Origin: Vibrio pomeroyi
GTDB taxonomy: Bacteria > Pseudomonadota > Gammaproteobacteria > Enterobacterales > Vibrionaceae
Assembly (NCBI GenBank): GCA_041879425.1
Contig: CP090854.1
Location: 930,001-994,000, forward strand
DNA length: 64,000 nt
Direction: 5' to 3'
The notes beneath the pieces were generated by a model that ran no database searches, was not told the origin of the DNA, and saw only the letters and a list, made by a program, of their open reading frames with translations. The first letter of the stretch is position 1; each line of letters opens with the position of its first letter. Both the position numbers and the translations under genes were made by a program. Shown piece after piece: positions 29,840-39,239 of this stretch.

Positions 29840-30334
29840 ATGTCTCAAATGAGTGAAGTTGAAGTAAGAAAAGATCAAACTAATGACGAAGTACTTCAAT
29901 GGGTAACATTCCAGCTAGAAGAAGAAACTTACGGCATCAATGTAATGCAAGTGCGTGAAGTACTGCGTTACAGCGAAATTGCTCCGGTACCGGGTGCTCC
30001 AGACTACGTGCTAGGTATTATTAACCTGCGTGGTAATGTTGTTACTGTTATCGACACTCGTTCTCGCTTTGGCTTGATGCAAGGTGAAATTACAGACAAC
30101 ACTCGTATCATCGTTATTGAATCTGAGCGTCAAGTCATTGGTATCCTAGTAGATAGCGTTGCTGAAGTGGTTTACCTACGTTCTTCTGAAATCGATACAA
30201 CACCAAGTGTTGGTACTGATGAAAGCGCGAAGTTCATCCAAGGTGTTAGCAACCGTGATGGCAAGCTGCTTATCTTAGTAGATCTAAACAAACTACTAAG
30301 CGAAGACGAATGGGATGAGATGGCTCACCTGTAA
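29840..30334 (+). CDS. cheW: CheW, chemoreceptor-kinase coupling protein
   Basis: 164-residue single CheW domain (QWVTFQLEEETYGINVMQV, PVPGAPDYVLGIINLRGNVV, VIDTRSRFGL). It joins CheA to chemoreceptors in the polar array. GGCAAGAGGATT provides the ribosome site. It follows parP by 70 nt, and its stop overlaps the next start (TAATG). Confidence 0.97.
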   Translation: MSQMSEVEVRKDQTNDEVLQWVTFQLEEETYGINVMQVREVLRYSEIAPVPGAPDYVLGIINLRGNVVTVIDTRSRFGLMQGEITDNTRIIVIESERQVIGILVDSVAEVVYLRSSEIDTTPSVGTDESAKFIQGVSNRDGKLLILVDLNKLLSEDEWDEMAHL

Positions 30335-30846
30335 TGTTTGAAGCGCTTCCTTTAACCCCAGTTGCTCTGATTGCTGGAGTCGGGGTTTTTTCGTTATTCA
30401 TCTTGATTTTGATTAGCAAAGTAAAACGTGCGATTCAAAAGCAGCTTGATCAGTCACGCCTTCAAGTTCGTAACTTGGACAAAGAGCTTCAGAAATCGAG
30501 TAAGCAATTACTTGAAGTTCGCTCTGTTGTGGTTGGTCTTGGTCAGAAAGTGACTGAGCAGCAAGATCTGATCAAGCACTTGAACGAACGTATTGTTGAG
30601 TTGGAACATGCGGATACCGATGGACGTTTGTACACGCGTGCAACGAAAATGGTTCAGCTTGGAGCTGGGATTAACGAACTGATCGAAGAATGCGAATTGC
30701 CAAAAGCGGAAGCTGAGCTAATGATGTCTCTGCAGAATAAGCTTGCTGGCAAAGAGAAAATTCCTTCGCTAAGAAGTAATCCTTCATCATTTGATGAACA
30801 ACCTGCGTCTTCGCGTGATCGCAGAGACCCACCTCGACGTCGATAA
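30334..30846 (+). CDS. DUF2802 membrane-anchored coiled-coil protein
   Basis: 170 residues. One N-terminal membrane segment (residues about 10-29, LIAGVGVFSLFILILISKV), a long predicted coiled coil (about 33-93), a small conserved C-terminal helical domain (RATKMVQLGAGINELIEECE, LPKAEAELMMSLQNKLAG) and a basic, Pro/Arg-rich tail. The family is known only as DUF2802 and is regularly found at the end of vibrio chemotaxis operons. The one-base overlap with cheW suggests a role linked to the array or motor, but no function can be assigned from sequence. Confidence 0.8.
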   Translation: MFEALPLTPVALIAGVGVFSLFILILISKVKRAIQKQLDQSRLQVRNLDKELQKSSKQLLEVRSVVVGLGQKVTEQQDLIKHLNERIVELEHADTDGRLYTRATKMVQLGAGINELIEECELPKAEAELMMSLQNKLAGKEKIPSLRSNPSSFDEQPASSRDRRDPPRRR

Positions 30847-30898
30847 ATTGAGCGCTAATTGTGTATCGAGCACTTGATGTTTATCACGCATTCCTCTT

Positions 30899-30923
30899 AA
30901 AAGAAGCTTCGGCTTCTTTTTTT
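30899..30923 (+). terminator. terminator of the flagellar/chemotaxis run
   Basis: AAAAGAAGC (30899-30907), TTCG loop, GCTTCTTTT (30912-30920) and further T. A textbook short intrinsic terminator with a UUCG tetraloop, 53 nt after the DUF2802 gene. Confidence 0.92.
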
Positions 30924-31068
30924 ATGCCTGTCTGTTGTATATAGAACGATGTTTATAAGTGCTTGTATCTACGACAATATCTTGTTTGTTGATTAAAATG
31001 TGTAAATTGTGATGCGGTGGTAACAGTTTCTTACGGAGTTTGTTCTATCGAAAACGCCTAGTCCTGTT

Positions 31069-31097
31069 TTGTCACCATGTTGGTGTGCTACTATAGC
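31069..31097 (+). promoter_or_regulatory. sigma-70-type promoter of the ccm operon
   Basis: TTGTCA (31069-31074), a 17-nt spacer and TATAGC (31092-31097), with a start expected near 31104, about 20 nt before ccmA. An inverted repeat CACCA-TGT-TGGTG (31073-31085) overlaps the -35 and spacer and could be an operator. Confidence 0.6.
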
Positions 31098-31124
31098 CCT
31101 CTCATTACTCGACTAAATTTTCCT

Positions 31125-31742
31125 ATGCTAGAAGTCTCAAATTTAACTGCTATTCGTGACGACAGGGTTCTGTTTGAATCGTTGTCTTTTCAATTGAAAC
31201 CAGGTGAGCTGGTTCAGGTTGAAGGTCGTAACGGTACCGGGAAAACGACACTCCTTAGGATTATTACTGGTTTAGGCGATCGCGATGACGGCACTATCTC
31301 TTGGGATGGTGAGTCCATCGAATCGGGTCGAGATGTTTATCATCAGAATTTGCTTTTTCTTGGTCACCAAACGGGCGTAAAGCGCGAGCTTAGTGCCTAT
31401 GAGAACCTAAGTTTCTATCAGTCGATTCACAGTGGAGGTTCGAGCAAAGAAGACCTTTATCATGCTCTGGCTCAAGTCGGTCTTGCAGGTAGAGAAGATG
31501 TCCCTGCCGGGCAGCTTTCTGCTGGTCAACAGCGCCGAGTGGCATTGGCTCGTCTTTGGTTGAGCAAACAAATGTTGTGGATTCTCGATGAGCCGCTGAC
31601 TGCGATTGATAAGCAGGGCGTGAAAGTTCTCGAATCTCTTTTTTCTCAGCATGCAGACAACGGCGGCATCGTGTTATTAACCACGCACCAAGATATGTTT
31701 GCTGATAGCCCGAAACTAAGAAAAATAAAGTTGGGTGAGTAA
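31125..31742 (+). CDS. ccmA: CcmA, ATPase of the CcmABCD heme-handling complex
   Basis: 205-residue ABC ATPase: Walker [14 protein letters not shown], signature [13 protein letters not shown], Walker [14 protein letters not shown]. Its ATP hydrolysis releases holo-CcmE from CcmC/D during cytochrome c maturation. The ATG at 31125 gives the family start [12 protein letters not shown]; an upstream in-frame ATG at 31077 overlaps the promoter and is rejected. Confidence 0.96.
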   Translation: MLEVSNLTAIRDDRVLFESLSFQLKPGELVQVEGRNGTGKTTLLRIITGLGDRDDGTISWDGESIESGRDVYHQNLLFLGHQTGVKRELSAYENLSFYQSIHSGGSSKEDLYHALAQVGLAGREDVPAGQLSAGQQRRVALARLWLSKQMLWILDEPLTAIDKQGVKVLESLFSQHADNGGIVLLTTHQDMFADSPKLRKIKLGE

Positions 31743-31743
31743 T

Positions 31744-32412
31744 ATGATCTCTTCTATGACCACGATTATTCGACGTGAGCTGCTTATCGCATTCCGACGC
31801 CAAGCGGATATCTTTAACCCTCTGTGGTTTTTCATCATTGTTATTACGCTTTTCCCTTTAAGTATCGGCCCTGAGCCAAACCTACTTGCGCGCATTGCTG
31901 CGGGTATTGTTTGGGTGGCTGCTTTACTTTCTGCATTGCTCTCTTTGGAACGCCTTTTCCGCGATGATTTTCAAGATGGCGCGCTCGAACAGATGATGCT
32001 CATGCCCATCCCGTTGCAGTTGGTAGTATTGTCCAAGGTCATAGCACACTGGTTGTTGACAGGGTTACCATTGATTCTAATCAGCCCATTGTTGGCTGTT
32101 TTGTTGTCTTTAGATTTTGATACATGGCTCTCAGTTGTGTTGACCTTGCTGGTAGGTACACCCGCATTGAGCTTTATTGGTGCGATTGGTGTTGCATTGA
32201 CCGTTGGGTTACAGAAGGGCGGAGTCCTGTTAAGCCTGTTAATTCTGCCGCTTTACATCCCCATTTTGATTTTCGCGACGTCAGCGATTGACGCTGCGGC
32301 ATTGGGCGTTGCGTATAACGGCCAGTTGGCAGTGCTTGGGGCGATGTTAATGGGTGCGATGACTCTGACACCTTTTGCGATCAGTGCCGCACTTAGAGTG
32401 AGTGTGAACTGA
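31744..32412 (+). CDS. ccmB: CcmB, membrane subunit of the heme-handling ABC complex
   Basis: 222 residues, about six membrane helices, with the N-terminal MTTIIRRELLIAFRR and the LERLFRDDFQDGALEQMM loop typical of CcmB. The ATG at 31744 lies immediately after the ccmA stop; a GTG at 31735 overlapping ccmA is the alternative. A 148-nt gap containing a GATAA/TTATC inverted repeat separates it from ccmC. Confidence 0.95.
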   Translation: MISSMTTIIRRELLIAFRRQADIFNPLWFFIIVITLFPLSIGPEPNLLARIAAGIVWVAALLSALLSLERLFRDDFQDGALEQMMLMPIPLQLVVLSKVIAHWLLTGLPLILISPLLAVLLSLDFDTWLSVVLTLLVGTPALSFIGAIGVALTVGLQKGGVLLSLLILPLYIPILIFATSAIDAAALGVAYNGQLAVLGAMLMGAMTLTPFAISAALRVSVN

Positions 32413-32560
32413 TAAGGGTTCCGTTATCGTATAGCTAATGTGAACCAAATGTGTCGATTGGACTCATAGAGTCAGCAAAACTGAAAGCAAGACAAAATAA
32501 ATTATTATAATTATAGCTTTAATAGCTGTAAGCAATATGAAGTAAGAGTGAGATTACAAC

Positions 32561-33301
32561 ATGTGGAAATGGCTCCATCCCTATGCCAAAGCAGAAACCT
32601 CATATCAGCTTGCTGGTAAACTTCTGCCATGGTTTTCGATCCTAGCGCTATTGTGTCTATCCGTCGGTACCGTGTGGGGGCTTGCATTTGCGCCTTCAGA
32701 TTACCAACAAGGTGATAGTTTCCGAATCATCTACATCCATGTTCCGTCTGCAATCTGGTCTATGGGCGTTTACATGTCGATGGCGATTGCTGCCTTTATC
32801 GGTTTGGTATGGCAGGTAAGACTATCAGATATGGCCGCATTGGCTATGGCGCCGATTGGTGCTGTATTTACCTTCATTGCACTGCTAACAGGTGCGGTTT
32901 GGGGTAAACCGATGTGGGGTGCTTGGTGGGTTTGGGATGCACGTTTAACCTCAGAGCTTATTCTTCTATTCTTATACTTGGGTGTGATTGCACTTCACCA
33001 CGCGTTTGACGACCAAAAAACAGCCGCTAAAGCAGCAGGCATTTTGGCAATCGTTGGTGTTATCAACCTACCTATCATTCACTTTTCAGTAGAGTGGTGG
33101 AACACACTTCACCAAGGCGCGACGATCACTAAATTCGACAAGCCTTCTATTTCAAGTGACATGCTATGGCCGCTTCTTCTTAACATCTTCGGCTTCGCCT
33201 TTTTCTTTGGTGCTGTGACTATGGTTCGTTTCCGTAACGAAATCATCAGTAAAGAGAGTCATCGTCCATGGGTCCGCAAGCTTGCGGCCGAAAAAGCGTA
33301 G
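32561..33301 (+). CDS. ccmC: CcmC, heme delivery to CcmE
   Basis: 246 residues, six membrane helices, and the tryptophan-rich heme-binding WWD motif (WGAWWVWDARLTSEL) flanked by conserved His in IYIHVPSAIW and in NLPIIHFSVEWWNTLHQG. It loads heme onto CcmE on the periplasmic side. Confidence 0.97.
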   Translation: MWKWLHPYAKAETSYQLAGKLLPWFSILALLCLSVGTVWGLAFAPSDYQQGDSFRIIYIHVPSAIWSMGVYMSMAIAAFIGLVWQVRLSDMAALAMAPIGAVFTFIALLTGAVWGKPMWGAWWVWDARLTSELILLFLYLGVIALHHAFDDQKTAAKAAGILAIVGVINLPIIHFSVEWWNTLHQGATITKFDKPSISSDMLWPLLLNIFGFAFFFGAVTMVRFRNEIISKESHRPWVRKLAAEKA

Positions 33302-33315
33302 TAGGGTAGGTAATT

Positions 33316-33522
33316 ATGTATTTTGAATCTTTGAGTGATTTCTTTGCCATGGGGGGCTACGCCTCATATGTATGGAGTGCATTTGGAATCACATTCCTCG
33401 CGATGATCATCTTACTGGTGGTAAGCGTTCGTCGTGGTAAGCAATTACTAAATGAAGTACAAGCTAAGATTGATCGTCAAGCTCGTATCGATGCAGCAAA
33501 AAATATGGAGAACACTCTATGA
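33316..33522 (+). CDS. ccmD: CcmD, small heme-exporter accessory protein
   Basis: 68 residues with an N-terminal [20 protein letters not shown] and one membrane helix followed by a charged tail, as in CcmD, which is needed to release holo-CcmE. Overlaps ccmE by 4 nt (ATGA). Confidence 0.93.
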   Translation: MYFESLSDFFAMGGYASYVWSAFGITFLAMIILLVVSVRRGKQLLNEVQAKIDRQARIDAAKNMENTL

Positions 33523-34001
33523 ACCCAAGACGCAAAAAGAGGCTGGGCATTGTCTTAGCGATCTTTTTTGGTATCAGTGCGACTGTTGGATTGATGGTTT
33601 ATGCACTTAACCAGAACATGGATCTGTTCTACACGCCAACTGAGCTGGTTAACGGCAAAGACGGTAAAAAGCCTGAAGTTGGTCAACGCCTACGTATTGG
33701 TGGCATGGTCGTAGTTGGCTCTGTAAGCCGTGACAATGAATCACTACGTGTAAGCTTCGATTTGGCGGATGTAGGCCCTAAAGTAACAATTCTATACGAT
33801 GGTATCCTTCCTGATCTTTTCCGTGAAGGCCAAGGTATTGTTGCTCAAGGTGTCCTTAAAAATGCAACGACAATCGAAGCGTTTGAGGTGTTGGCAAAGC
33901 ACGATGAAGAGTACATGCCTTCTGAAGTTGCGGAAGCAATGAAGAAAACCCATGAGCCTTTGCAATACACAACTGAACAAAAAGAAGGAAATGCTCAATG
34001 A
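33519..34001 (+). CDS. ccmE: CcmE, periplasmic heme chaperone
   Basis: 160 residues: an N-terminal membrane anchor, a beta-barrel domain ([36 protein letters not shown]) and the heme-attachment His128 in AKHDEEYMP. It carries covalently bound heme from CcmC to CcmF/H. Overlaps ccmD and ccmF by 4 nt each. Confidence 0.97.
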   Translation: MNPRRKKRLGIVLAIFFGISATVGLMVYALNQNMDLFYTPTELVNGKDGKKPEVGQRLRIGGMVVVGSVSRDNESLRVSFDLADVGPKVTILYDGILPDLFREGQGIVAQGVLKNATTIEAFEVLAKHDEEYMPSEVAEAMKKTHEPLQYTTEQKEGNAQ

Positions 34002-35968
34002 TAGCCGAGATCGGCCATTTTGCGATGATCCTATCCTTGGGATTAGCATTGCTGCTCAGCGTGCTCCCATTGTATGGAGCCGCTCGAAATAACACATTAT
34101 TGATGAACAGCGCACGACCGTTGTCGTGGGGTATGTTCGGATTCTTAGCGATTTCGTTCTTTATCTTGTGTTACGCGTTTTACACAAATGATTTTACGAT
34201 TCAATACGTAGCAAGTAACTCGAACAGCCAACTGCCTTGGTATTACCGAATTACTGCGGTTTGGGGCGCTCACGAAGGTTCATTGCTGCTTTGGGTTCTA
34301 ATCCAAGCGGGTTGGACGGTTGCTGTTGCGACGTTTAGCCGTGGCATGCCTCAAGAGTCTGTGGCTCGTGTATTGGCTATCATGGGTTTGATTACGGTCG
34401 GCTTCTTGCTGTTCATTATCGTAACGTCTAACCCGTTCCTACGTACACTGCCTTTCTTCCCTGTTGATGGCCGTGACTTGAACCCTCTATTGCAAGACCC
34501 GGGCTTGATCATTCACCCGCCGATGCTTTACATGGGTTATGTAGGTTTCTCTGTAGCGTTCTCTTTTGCGATTGCTTCTTTAATGAGCGGTCGTTTAGAT
34601 ACGGCATGGGCTCGTTGGTCTCGTCCTTGGACAATCGCTGCTTGGTTATTCCTAACTGTGGGTATTGCACTAGGTTCTTGGTGGGCTTACTACGAACTTG
34701 GCTGGGGTGGCTGGTGGTTCTGGGATCCAGTAGAAAACGCTTCATTCATGCCTTGGTTGGCAGGTACTGCATTAATGCACTCACTTGCGGTAACCGAAAA
34801 GCGTGGCACATTTAAAGCTTGGACAGTACTGCTGGCTATCTCTGCATTCTCGCTAAGCTTGTTAGGTACATTCTTAGTTCGTTCGGGCATCTTGGTATCG
34901 GTTCACGCGTTTGCGTCGGATCCTGCTCGCGGTATGTTTATCCTAGGTTTCCTAGTCTTCGTTATCGGTGGTTCACTGCTGTTGTTTGCTGTGAAAGGCG
35001 CCTCGGTTCGTGTTCGTGGTAACTTCGATCTGGTTTCTCGTGAAAACGCGCTGCTTGGTAACAACATCTTGTTGATCGCAGCCCTAGTGGTTGTGTTAGT
35101 AGGTACGCTATTACCTCTAGTTCACAAACAGTTAGGCTTGGGCTCGGTATCTATCGGTGCTCCATTCTTTGACATGTTGTTCTTCTGGTTAATGATTCCG
35201 TTCTCGTTCCTGCTTGGTATCGGTCCTCTGATCCGCTGGAAACGCGACAACCTGTCTAAGCTTGTTAAACCAATGCTGATTTCAGGTGCATTCTCACTTG
35301 GCTTGAGTGCGCTAATGGTTGCTCTATTGGCTGACCGCTTCAGTGGTACTGCGTTTGCTGGCTGGGTAATGGCATTCTGGATCATCTTCATGCACGGCTT
35401 CGAGCTGCATGAACGTGCGACTCACCGTCATACGTTTATGAAAGGTCTAACTAAGCTACCTCGTAGCCACTGGGCGATGGTGTGTGGTCACATCGGTTTA
35501 GCGGTGACAGTGATTGGTATCGCGATGGTGCAAAACTACAGCATCGAACGTGATGTTCGTCTGGCACCTGGCGAAAGCTACCAGCTTGAAGAGTACAGCT
35601 TCCTGTTCACAGGTGTTCGTGACAAAGATGGTCCAAACTACGATGGTTACATTGCTGACTTTGAAATTACTAAAGAAGGTAAGTACATCAACACGCTTCA
35701 CGCGGAAAAACGTTTCTACACTACTGCTAAGTCTATGATGACCGAAGCGGCGATTGACCGTGGCGTAACTCGCGACCTATACATAGCAATGGGTGAACGT
35801 TTGGACGACAACAAGTCTTGGGCTGTTCGTATCTACTACAAACCGTTTGTACGTTGGATCTGGGCTGGTTCTTTGATCATGTCGATTGGTGGTGCTATCG
35901 CTATCAGTGACCGTCGTTACCGTTTCCGTAAGCCAACCAAAAAGTTGGCTCAAGAGCAGGAGGCTTAA
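33998..35968 (+). CDS. ccmF: CcmF, heme lyase subunit
   Basis: 656 residues with many membrane helices and the WWD domain ([19 protein letters not shown]). Conserved [22 protein letters not shown] lies upstream of it. With CcmH and CcmI it transfers heme from CcmE to the apocytochrome. Length is normal. Confidence 0.97.
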   Translation: MIAEIGHFAMILSLGLALLLSVLPLYGAARNNTLLMNSARPLSWGMFGFLAISFFILCYAFYTNDFTIQYVASNSNSQLPWYYRITAVWGAHEGSLLLWVLIQAGWTVAVATFSRGMPQESVARVLAIMGLITVGFLLFIIVTSNPFLRTLPFFPVDGRDLNPLLQDPGLIIHPPMLYMGYVGFSVAFSFAIASLMSGRLDTAWARWSRPWTIAAWLFLTVGIALGSWWAYYELGWGGWWFWDPVENASFMPWLAGTALMHSLAVTEKRGTFKAWTVLLAISAFSLSLLGTFLVRSGILVSVHAFASDPARGMFILGFLVFVIGGSLLLFAVKGASVRVRGNFDLVSRENALLGNNILLIAALVVVLVGTLLPLVHKQLGLGSVSIGAPFFDMLFFWLMIPFSFLLGIGPLIRWKRDNLSKLVKPMLISGAFSLGLSALMVALLADRFSGTAFAGWVMAFWIIFMHGFELHERATHRHTFMKGLTKLPRSHWAMVCGHIGLAVTVIGIAMVQNYSIERDVRLAPGESYQLEEYSFLFTGVRDKDGPNYDGYIADFEITKEGKYINTLHAEKRFYTTAKSMMTEAAIDRGVTRDLYIAMGERLDDNKSWAVRIYYKPFVRWIWAGSLIMSIGGAIAISDRRYRFRKPTKKLAQEQEA

Positions 35969-35973
35969 TTAGA

Positions 35974-36525
35974 ATGAACAAGAAGATTTTATTCATTCCT
36001 TTGATTGCGTTCATGGTTCTAGCTGGGATCTTTGCAACGCAATTAATGCGCAATCAGTCGGGCGATGACCCGACTAAGCTTGAATCCGTATTGATTGGTA
36101 AGCCTGTCCCTGAGTTTGACCTAGAAGATCTAGAGCAACCAGGTAAGCTACATGACCAAGCGATCTTTAAAGGTGAGCCGCTGCTTCTTAACGTGTGGGC
36201 GACTTGGTGCCCGACTTGTTATGCAGAGCACTCTTACTTGAACAAGCTCGCTGATCAAGGCGTTAAGATTATTGGTCTTAACTACAAAGATGATCGCAAC
36301 AAAGCGGTTGGTTGGTTAAACGAGTTAGGCAACCCGTATCTAATCAGTCTTTTTGATGGCAACGGTATGCTAGGCCTAGACCTTGGTGTGTATGGCGCTC
36401 CTGAGACTTTTCTAATTGATGCTAACGGCGTCGTTCGTTACCGCCATGTGGGTGATGTGAATCCAACCAACTGGGCATCGACGCTTGAACCGATGTATCA
36501 AGACTTGTTGGAGGAAGCGAAATGA
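35974..36525 (+). CDS. ccmG: CcmG (DsbE), thiol-disulfide oxidoreductase
   Basis: 183 residues: N-terminal membrane anchor and thioredoxin fold with active-site Cys79 and Cys82 (WATWCPTCYAE) and the cis-Pro region GVYGAPETFLID. It keeps apocytochrome CXXCH cysteines reduced for heme ligation. Ends with a 4-nt overlap into ccmH. Confidence 0.96.
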   Translation: MNKKILFIPLIAFMVLAGIFATQLMRNQSGDDPTKLESVLIGKPVPEFDLEDLEQPGKLHDQAIFKGEPLLLNVWATWCPTCYAEHSYLNKLADQGVKIIGLNYKDDRNKAVGWLNELGNPYLISLFDGNGMLGLDLGVYGAPETFLIDANGVVRYRHVGDVNPTNWASTLEPMYQDLLEEAK

Positions 36526-37013
36526 TCAAGAAGGCACTGATTACTCTGTTTGCTACGTTTGCGATTTCAGCGACAGTTTCTGCTGCACCTATCGAGTTTC
36601 ATGAATTTGATAATGTTGACCAAGAGCAGCAGTTCAAAGAGTTGAGCAATACGCTTCGTTGTCCTAAATGTCAGAACAACACCATTGGTGATTCGAACGC
36701 TGAACTGGCGGTCGATCTACGCCAAAAAGTGTACGAGATGACAAAGGACGGTAAGTCGAAGCAAGACATCATTGATTACATGATCGCTCGCTACGGTAAC
36801 TTTGTTACTTACAATCCACCGCTGACACTAGCAACTTCAATCCTTTGGATTGGTCCATTTGCTGTGGTTGTGTTTGGATTTGGTTTGATCATCTTACGCA
36901 GCAGAAAGTCAAAATCAAAAGCAGCAGTAGAGTCAGATAAAGACTGGGATGCAGACAAAGAAGCTCGCTTAAAAGCGTTACTCGATGAAGAGAACGACGG
37001 AGATAAGAAGTAA
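36522..37013 (+). CDS. ccmH: CcmH (CcmL-type), apocytochrome thiol reductant
   Basis: 163 residues: a signal peptide (ending SAAP), a three-helix domain with the redox pair Cys47/Cys50 (LRCPKCQNN), a C-terminal membrane helix and a basic tail. This is the short form; the TPR part found fused in E. coli CcmH is a separate gene here (ccmI). Stop and ccmI start share one base (TAATG). Confidence 0.95.
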   Translation: MIKKALITLFATFAISATVSAAPIEFHEFDNVDQEQQFKELSNTLRCPKCQNNTIGDSNAELAVDLRQKVYEMTKDGKSKQDIIDYMIARYGNFVTYNPPLTLATSILWIGPFAVVVFGFGLIILRSRKSKSKAAVESDKDWDADKEARLKALLDEENDGDKK

Positions 37014-38233
37014 TGACTCTATTTTGGATTTCTACCATTATCCTTTCGCTAGCGGCAATTTTCTTAATTGTTCTGCCTTTCATTAATAAGAAGGCAAACA
37101 ATGATGAAATGCTTCGCGACGAGTTGAACAAAGCATTCTATAAAGACCGTCTTGTCGAGTTAGAAGTAGAAGCAGAGGAAGGTCTTGTTGATAACCAACA
37201 AGAACTGATCGCTGATTTGAAACAATCTCTGCTTGATGATGTTCCTGCGCAAGAAGAGGTGAAGAAGACTCACATCTCAACCGTTGGTGTGGTTGTACCG
37301 TCGATCATTCTTGTCGTTGTTGTAACTTATGGTATGTACTTTAAGTTCGGTGCATTGGACAAAGTTCAACACTGGCAAGAAGTGAGCTCGAACCTTCCTG
37401 AATTGTCTAAAAAGCTAATGTCATCAGAAGGTGGCGCGCTAACGGATGATGAACTAGAAGATTTGACGCTAGCACTGCGTACTCGCTTGCATTATCAACC
37501 GGAAGATTCTACAGGTTGGTTGCTGCTTGGTCGTATTGCTTTGGCTAACCGCGACGCTGAAACAGCAAAAGATTCTATGGAACGAGCGTACAAGCTTGAG
37601 CCTAAGAATGAAGATGTTCAGTTAGGTTTTGCACAAGCACTAATGCTTTCTCCTGATGAAGCTGACCAAAACCAAGCTCGTCTACTTCTGAGCCGTTTGA
37701 TTCAAAACGATTACGTTGACCTTCGTGTGTTCTCATTGCTAGCGTTCGATGCATTTGAGCGTCAAGATTACCCAGGTGCTGTGAAGTACTGGAGCATCAT
37801 GCAACAGATGATTGGTCCTCAAGACAGTCGCTACGAAATGCTTTCACGTAGTATTGAAAGTGCTCAGCAAAAAATGGGCAATGCAATGGGCGTTGACCAA
37901 GGCAAGACTGTTGCTGTAACACTTGAGTTATCTGGTGATGTGAACGCGGATCCAAACTCAGTGTTGGTTGTTTCAGTACACAGAGCTGATGGCTCACCAA
38001 TGCCTGTTGCAGCTGCTCGCTACCCATTGGGTACTTTTCCTCGTACCGTTGTGCTTGATGATGGCAACAGCATGATGGAAGGCCAAAAGCTGTCTAGCCT
38101 TGAAACTCTGATGGTTAGAGCTAGGCTTGATACAGACGGTAACGTGTCAACTCGCGACGGTGATTGGTACGGTGAAAGTGAAGTGGTTGAACTAGGTGCT
38201 CCAGTGACCATTGATATTAATAAGCAATATTAA
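37013..38233 (+). CDS. ccmI: CcmI, apocytochrome-binding TPR protein
   Basis: 406 residues. Two membrane helices (residues about 1-24 and 94-112) flank a cytoplasmic leucine-rich loop (LNKAFYKDRLVELEVEAEEG). TPR repeats follow in the periplasm (STGWLLLGRIALANRD, AETAKDSMERAYKLEPKNED) and a C-terminal beta domain ends the protein. It presents apocytochromes to the CcmFH lyase. Last gene of the operon, followed by a clear terminator. Confidence 0.93.
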   Translation: MTLFWISTIILSLAAIFLIVLPFINKKANNDEMLRDELNKAFYKDRLVELEVEAEEGLVDNQQELIADLKQSLLDDVPAQEEVKKTHISTVGVVVPSIILVVVVTYGMYFKFGALDKVQHWQEVSSNLPELSKKLMSSEGGALTDDELEDLTLALRTRLHYQPEDSTGWLLLGRIALANRDAETAKDSMERAYKLEPKNEDVQLGFAQALMLSPDEADQNQARLLLSRLIQNDYVDLRVFSLLAFDAFERQDYPGAVKYWSIMQQMIGPQDSRYEMLSRSIESAQQKMGNAMGVDQGKTVAVTLELSGDVNADPNSVLVVSVHRADGSPMPVAAARYPLGTFPRTVVLDDGNSMMEGQKLSSLETLMVRARLDTDGNVSTRDGDWYGESEVVELGAPVTIDINKQY

Positions 38234-38303
38234 TCATCACTTTGCATAGGTGTTAGCTATTCCGATTTGTTGATAAACGGTATAGACTTAGCCAAACAAT
38301 TGA

Positions 38304-38327
38304 GGCCAGCGATTGCTGGCCTTTTTT
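38304..38327 (+). terminator. terminator of the ccm operon
   Basis: GGCCAGC (38304-38310), GATT loop, GCTGGCC (38315-38321), then six T. Perfect 7-bp GC-rich stem. Confidence 0.94.
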
Positions 38328-38357
38328 ATTATTTGAATTCCTTATGGAAAAGGTGAT

Positions 38358-39143
38358 ATGTCTATCAGTGTTTTAAGACTCTCGAGTTTACTCTTTATCG
38401 CAAGCTTGACTGTGGGCTGCTCTAGCGCACCAGATGAGAGCGTTAACGATGATAATCTCGAAACCTCTGAATACGTCGAAGAATCCCACCCGAATGATCC
38501 TTTTGAAGGCTTCAACCGAGCGATGTGGGATATCAACTACGAATATCTAGACCCTTACTTGGTTCGCCCTGTTTCTCTCGCTTATGTTGACTACACCCCT
38601 GTACCGGTTCGTTCTGGTATCTCCAATTTTCTAGCCAACTTAGACGAGCCATCAAGCATGGTGAACAACCTCATTATGGGTAATGGCGAGAAAGCACTCG
38701 ACCACTTTAACCGCTTTTGGATTAACTCGACTTTTGGTCTGTTAGGCTTAATTGATATTGCCAGTGAAGCTGGGATCACCAAATACGATGACAAGTCATT
38801 CTCTGATGCGATTGGTCATTATGGAGTAGGGAACGGACCGTACTTCATGGTGCCGGGTTATGGCCCATTAACAACACGTGAAGTAACTGAAACCGTTGAC
38901 GGTTTGTATGTACCTTTGTCCTTCTTGAACTTCTGGGCTAGCCTAGGCAAGTGGGCATTTGAGGGAATGGAAACTCGAGCTCAGTTAGTGTCGCAAGAAG
39001 CCTTGTTAGATGATTCTCCGGATCCATACGCTTTAACGCGTGATGTTTATATTCAACGTCGTGACTTTAAAGCGGAGATTGAACCTAAAGAGGTTGATCT
39101 TGATGAAGAAGACTTCATTGATGGCTATTTAGAAGATTACTAA
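38358..39143 (+). CDS. mlaA: MlaA (VacJ), outer-membrane lipid-asymmetry lipoprotein
   Basis: 261 residues with a lipoprotein signal (lipobox LTVGC, then SSAPDES) and the VacJ family body (NDPFEGFNRAMWDINYEYLD, GHYGVGNGPYFMVPGYGP). MlaA removes phospholipids from the outer leaflet and passes them to MlaC. It has an acidic C-terminal tail (DLDEEDFIDGYLEDY). The gene stands alone between two terminators; the remaining mla genes are not in this window. Confidence 0.95.
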   Translation: MSISVLRLSSLLFIASLTVGCSSAPDESVNDDNLETSEYVEESHPNDPFEGFNRAMWDINYEYLDPYLVRPVSLAYVDYTPVPVRSGISNFLANLDEPSSMVNNLIMGNGEKALDHFNRFWINSTFGLLGLIDIASEAGITKYDDKSFSDAIGHYGVGNGPYFMVPGYGPLTTREVTETVDGLYVPLSFLNFWASLGKWAFEGMETRAQLVSQEALLDDSPDPYALTRDVYIQRRDFKAEIEPKEVDLDEEDFIDGYLEDY

Positions 39144-39171
39144 TTTGAAGACCTTGAATAACGGGTAAAAG

Positions 39172-39207
39172 AAAGGCTCGATGTTGGAAACAACATCGAG
39201 CCTTTTT
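39172..39207. terminator. bidirectional terminator between mlaA and fadL
   Basis: GGCTCGATGTT (39175-39185) pairs perfectly over 11 bp with AACATCGAGCC (39192-39202) around GGAAAC, with T-run on the plus side and A-run (T on the minus strand) on the other. It serves two convergent genes. Confidence 0.93.
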
Positions 39208-39239
39208 AATGCTTATGACTTTAGATTAAGTCAAACAGA

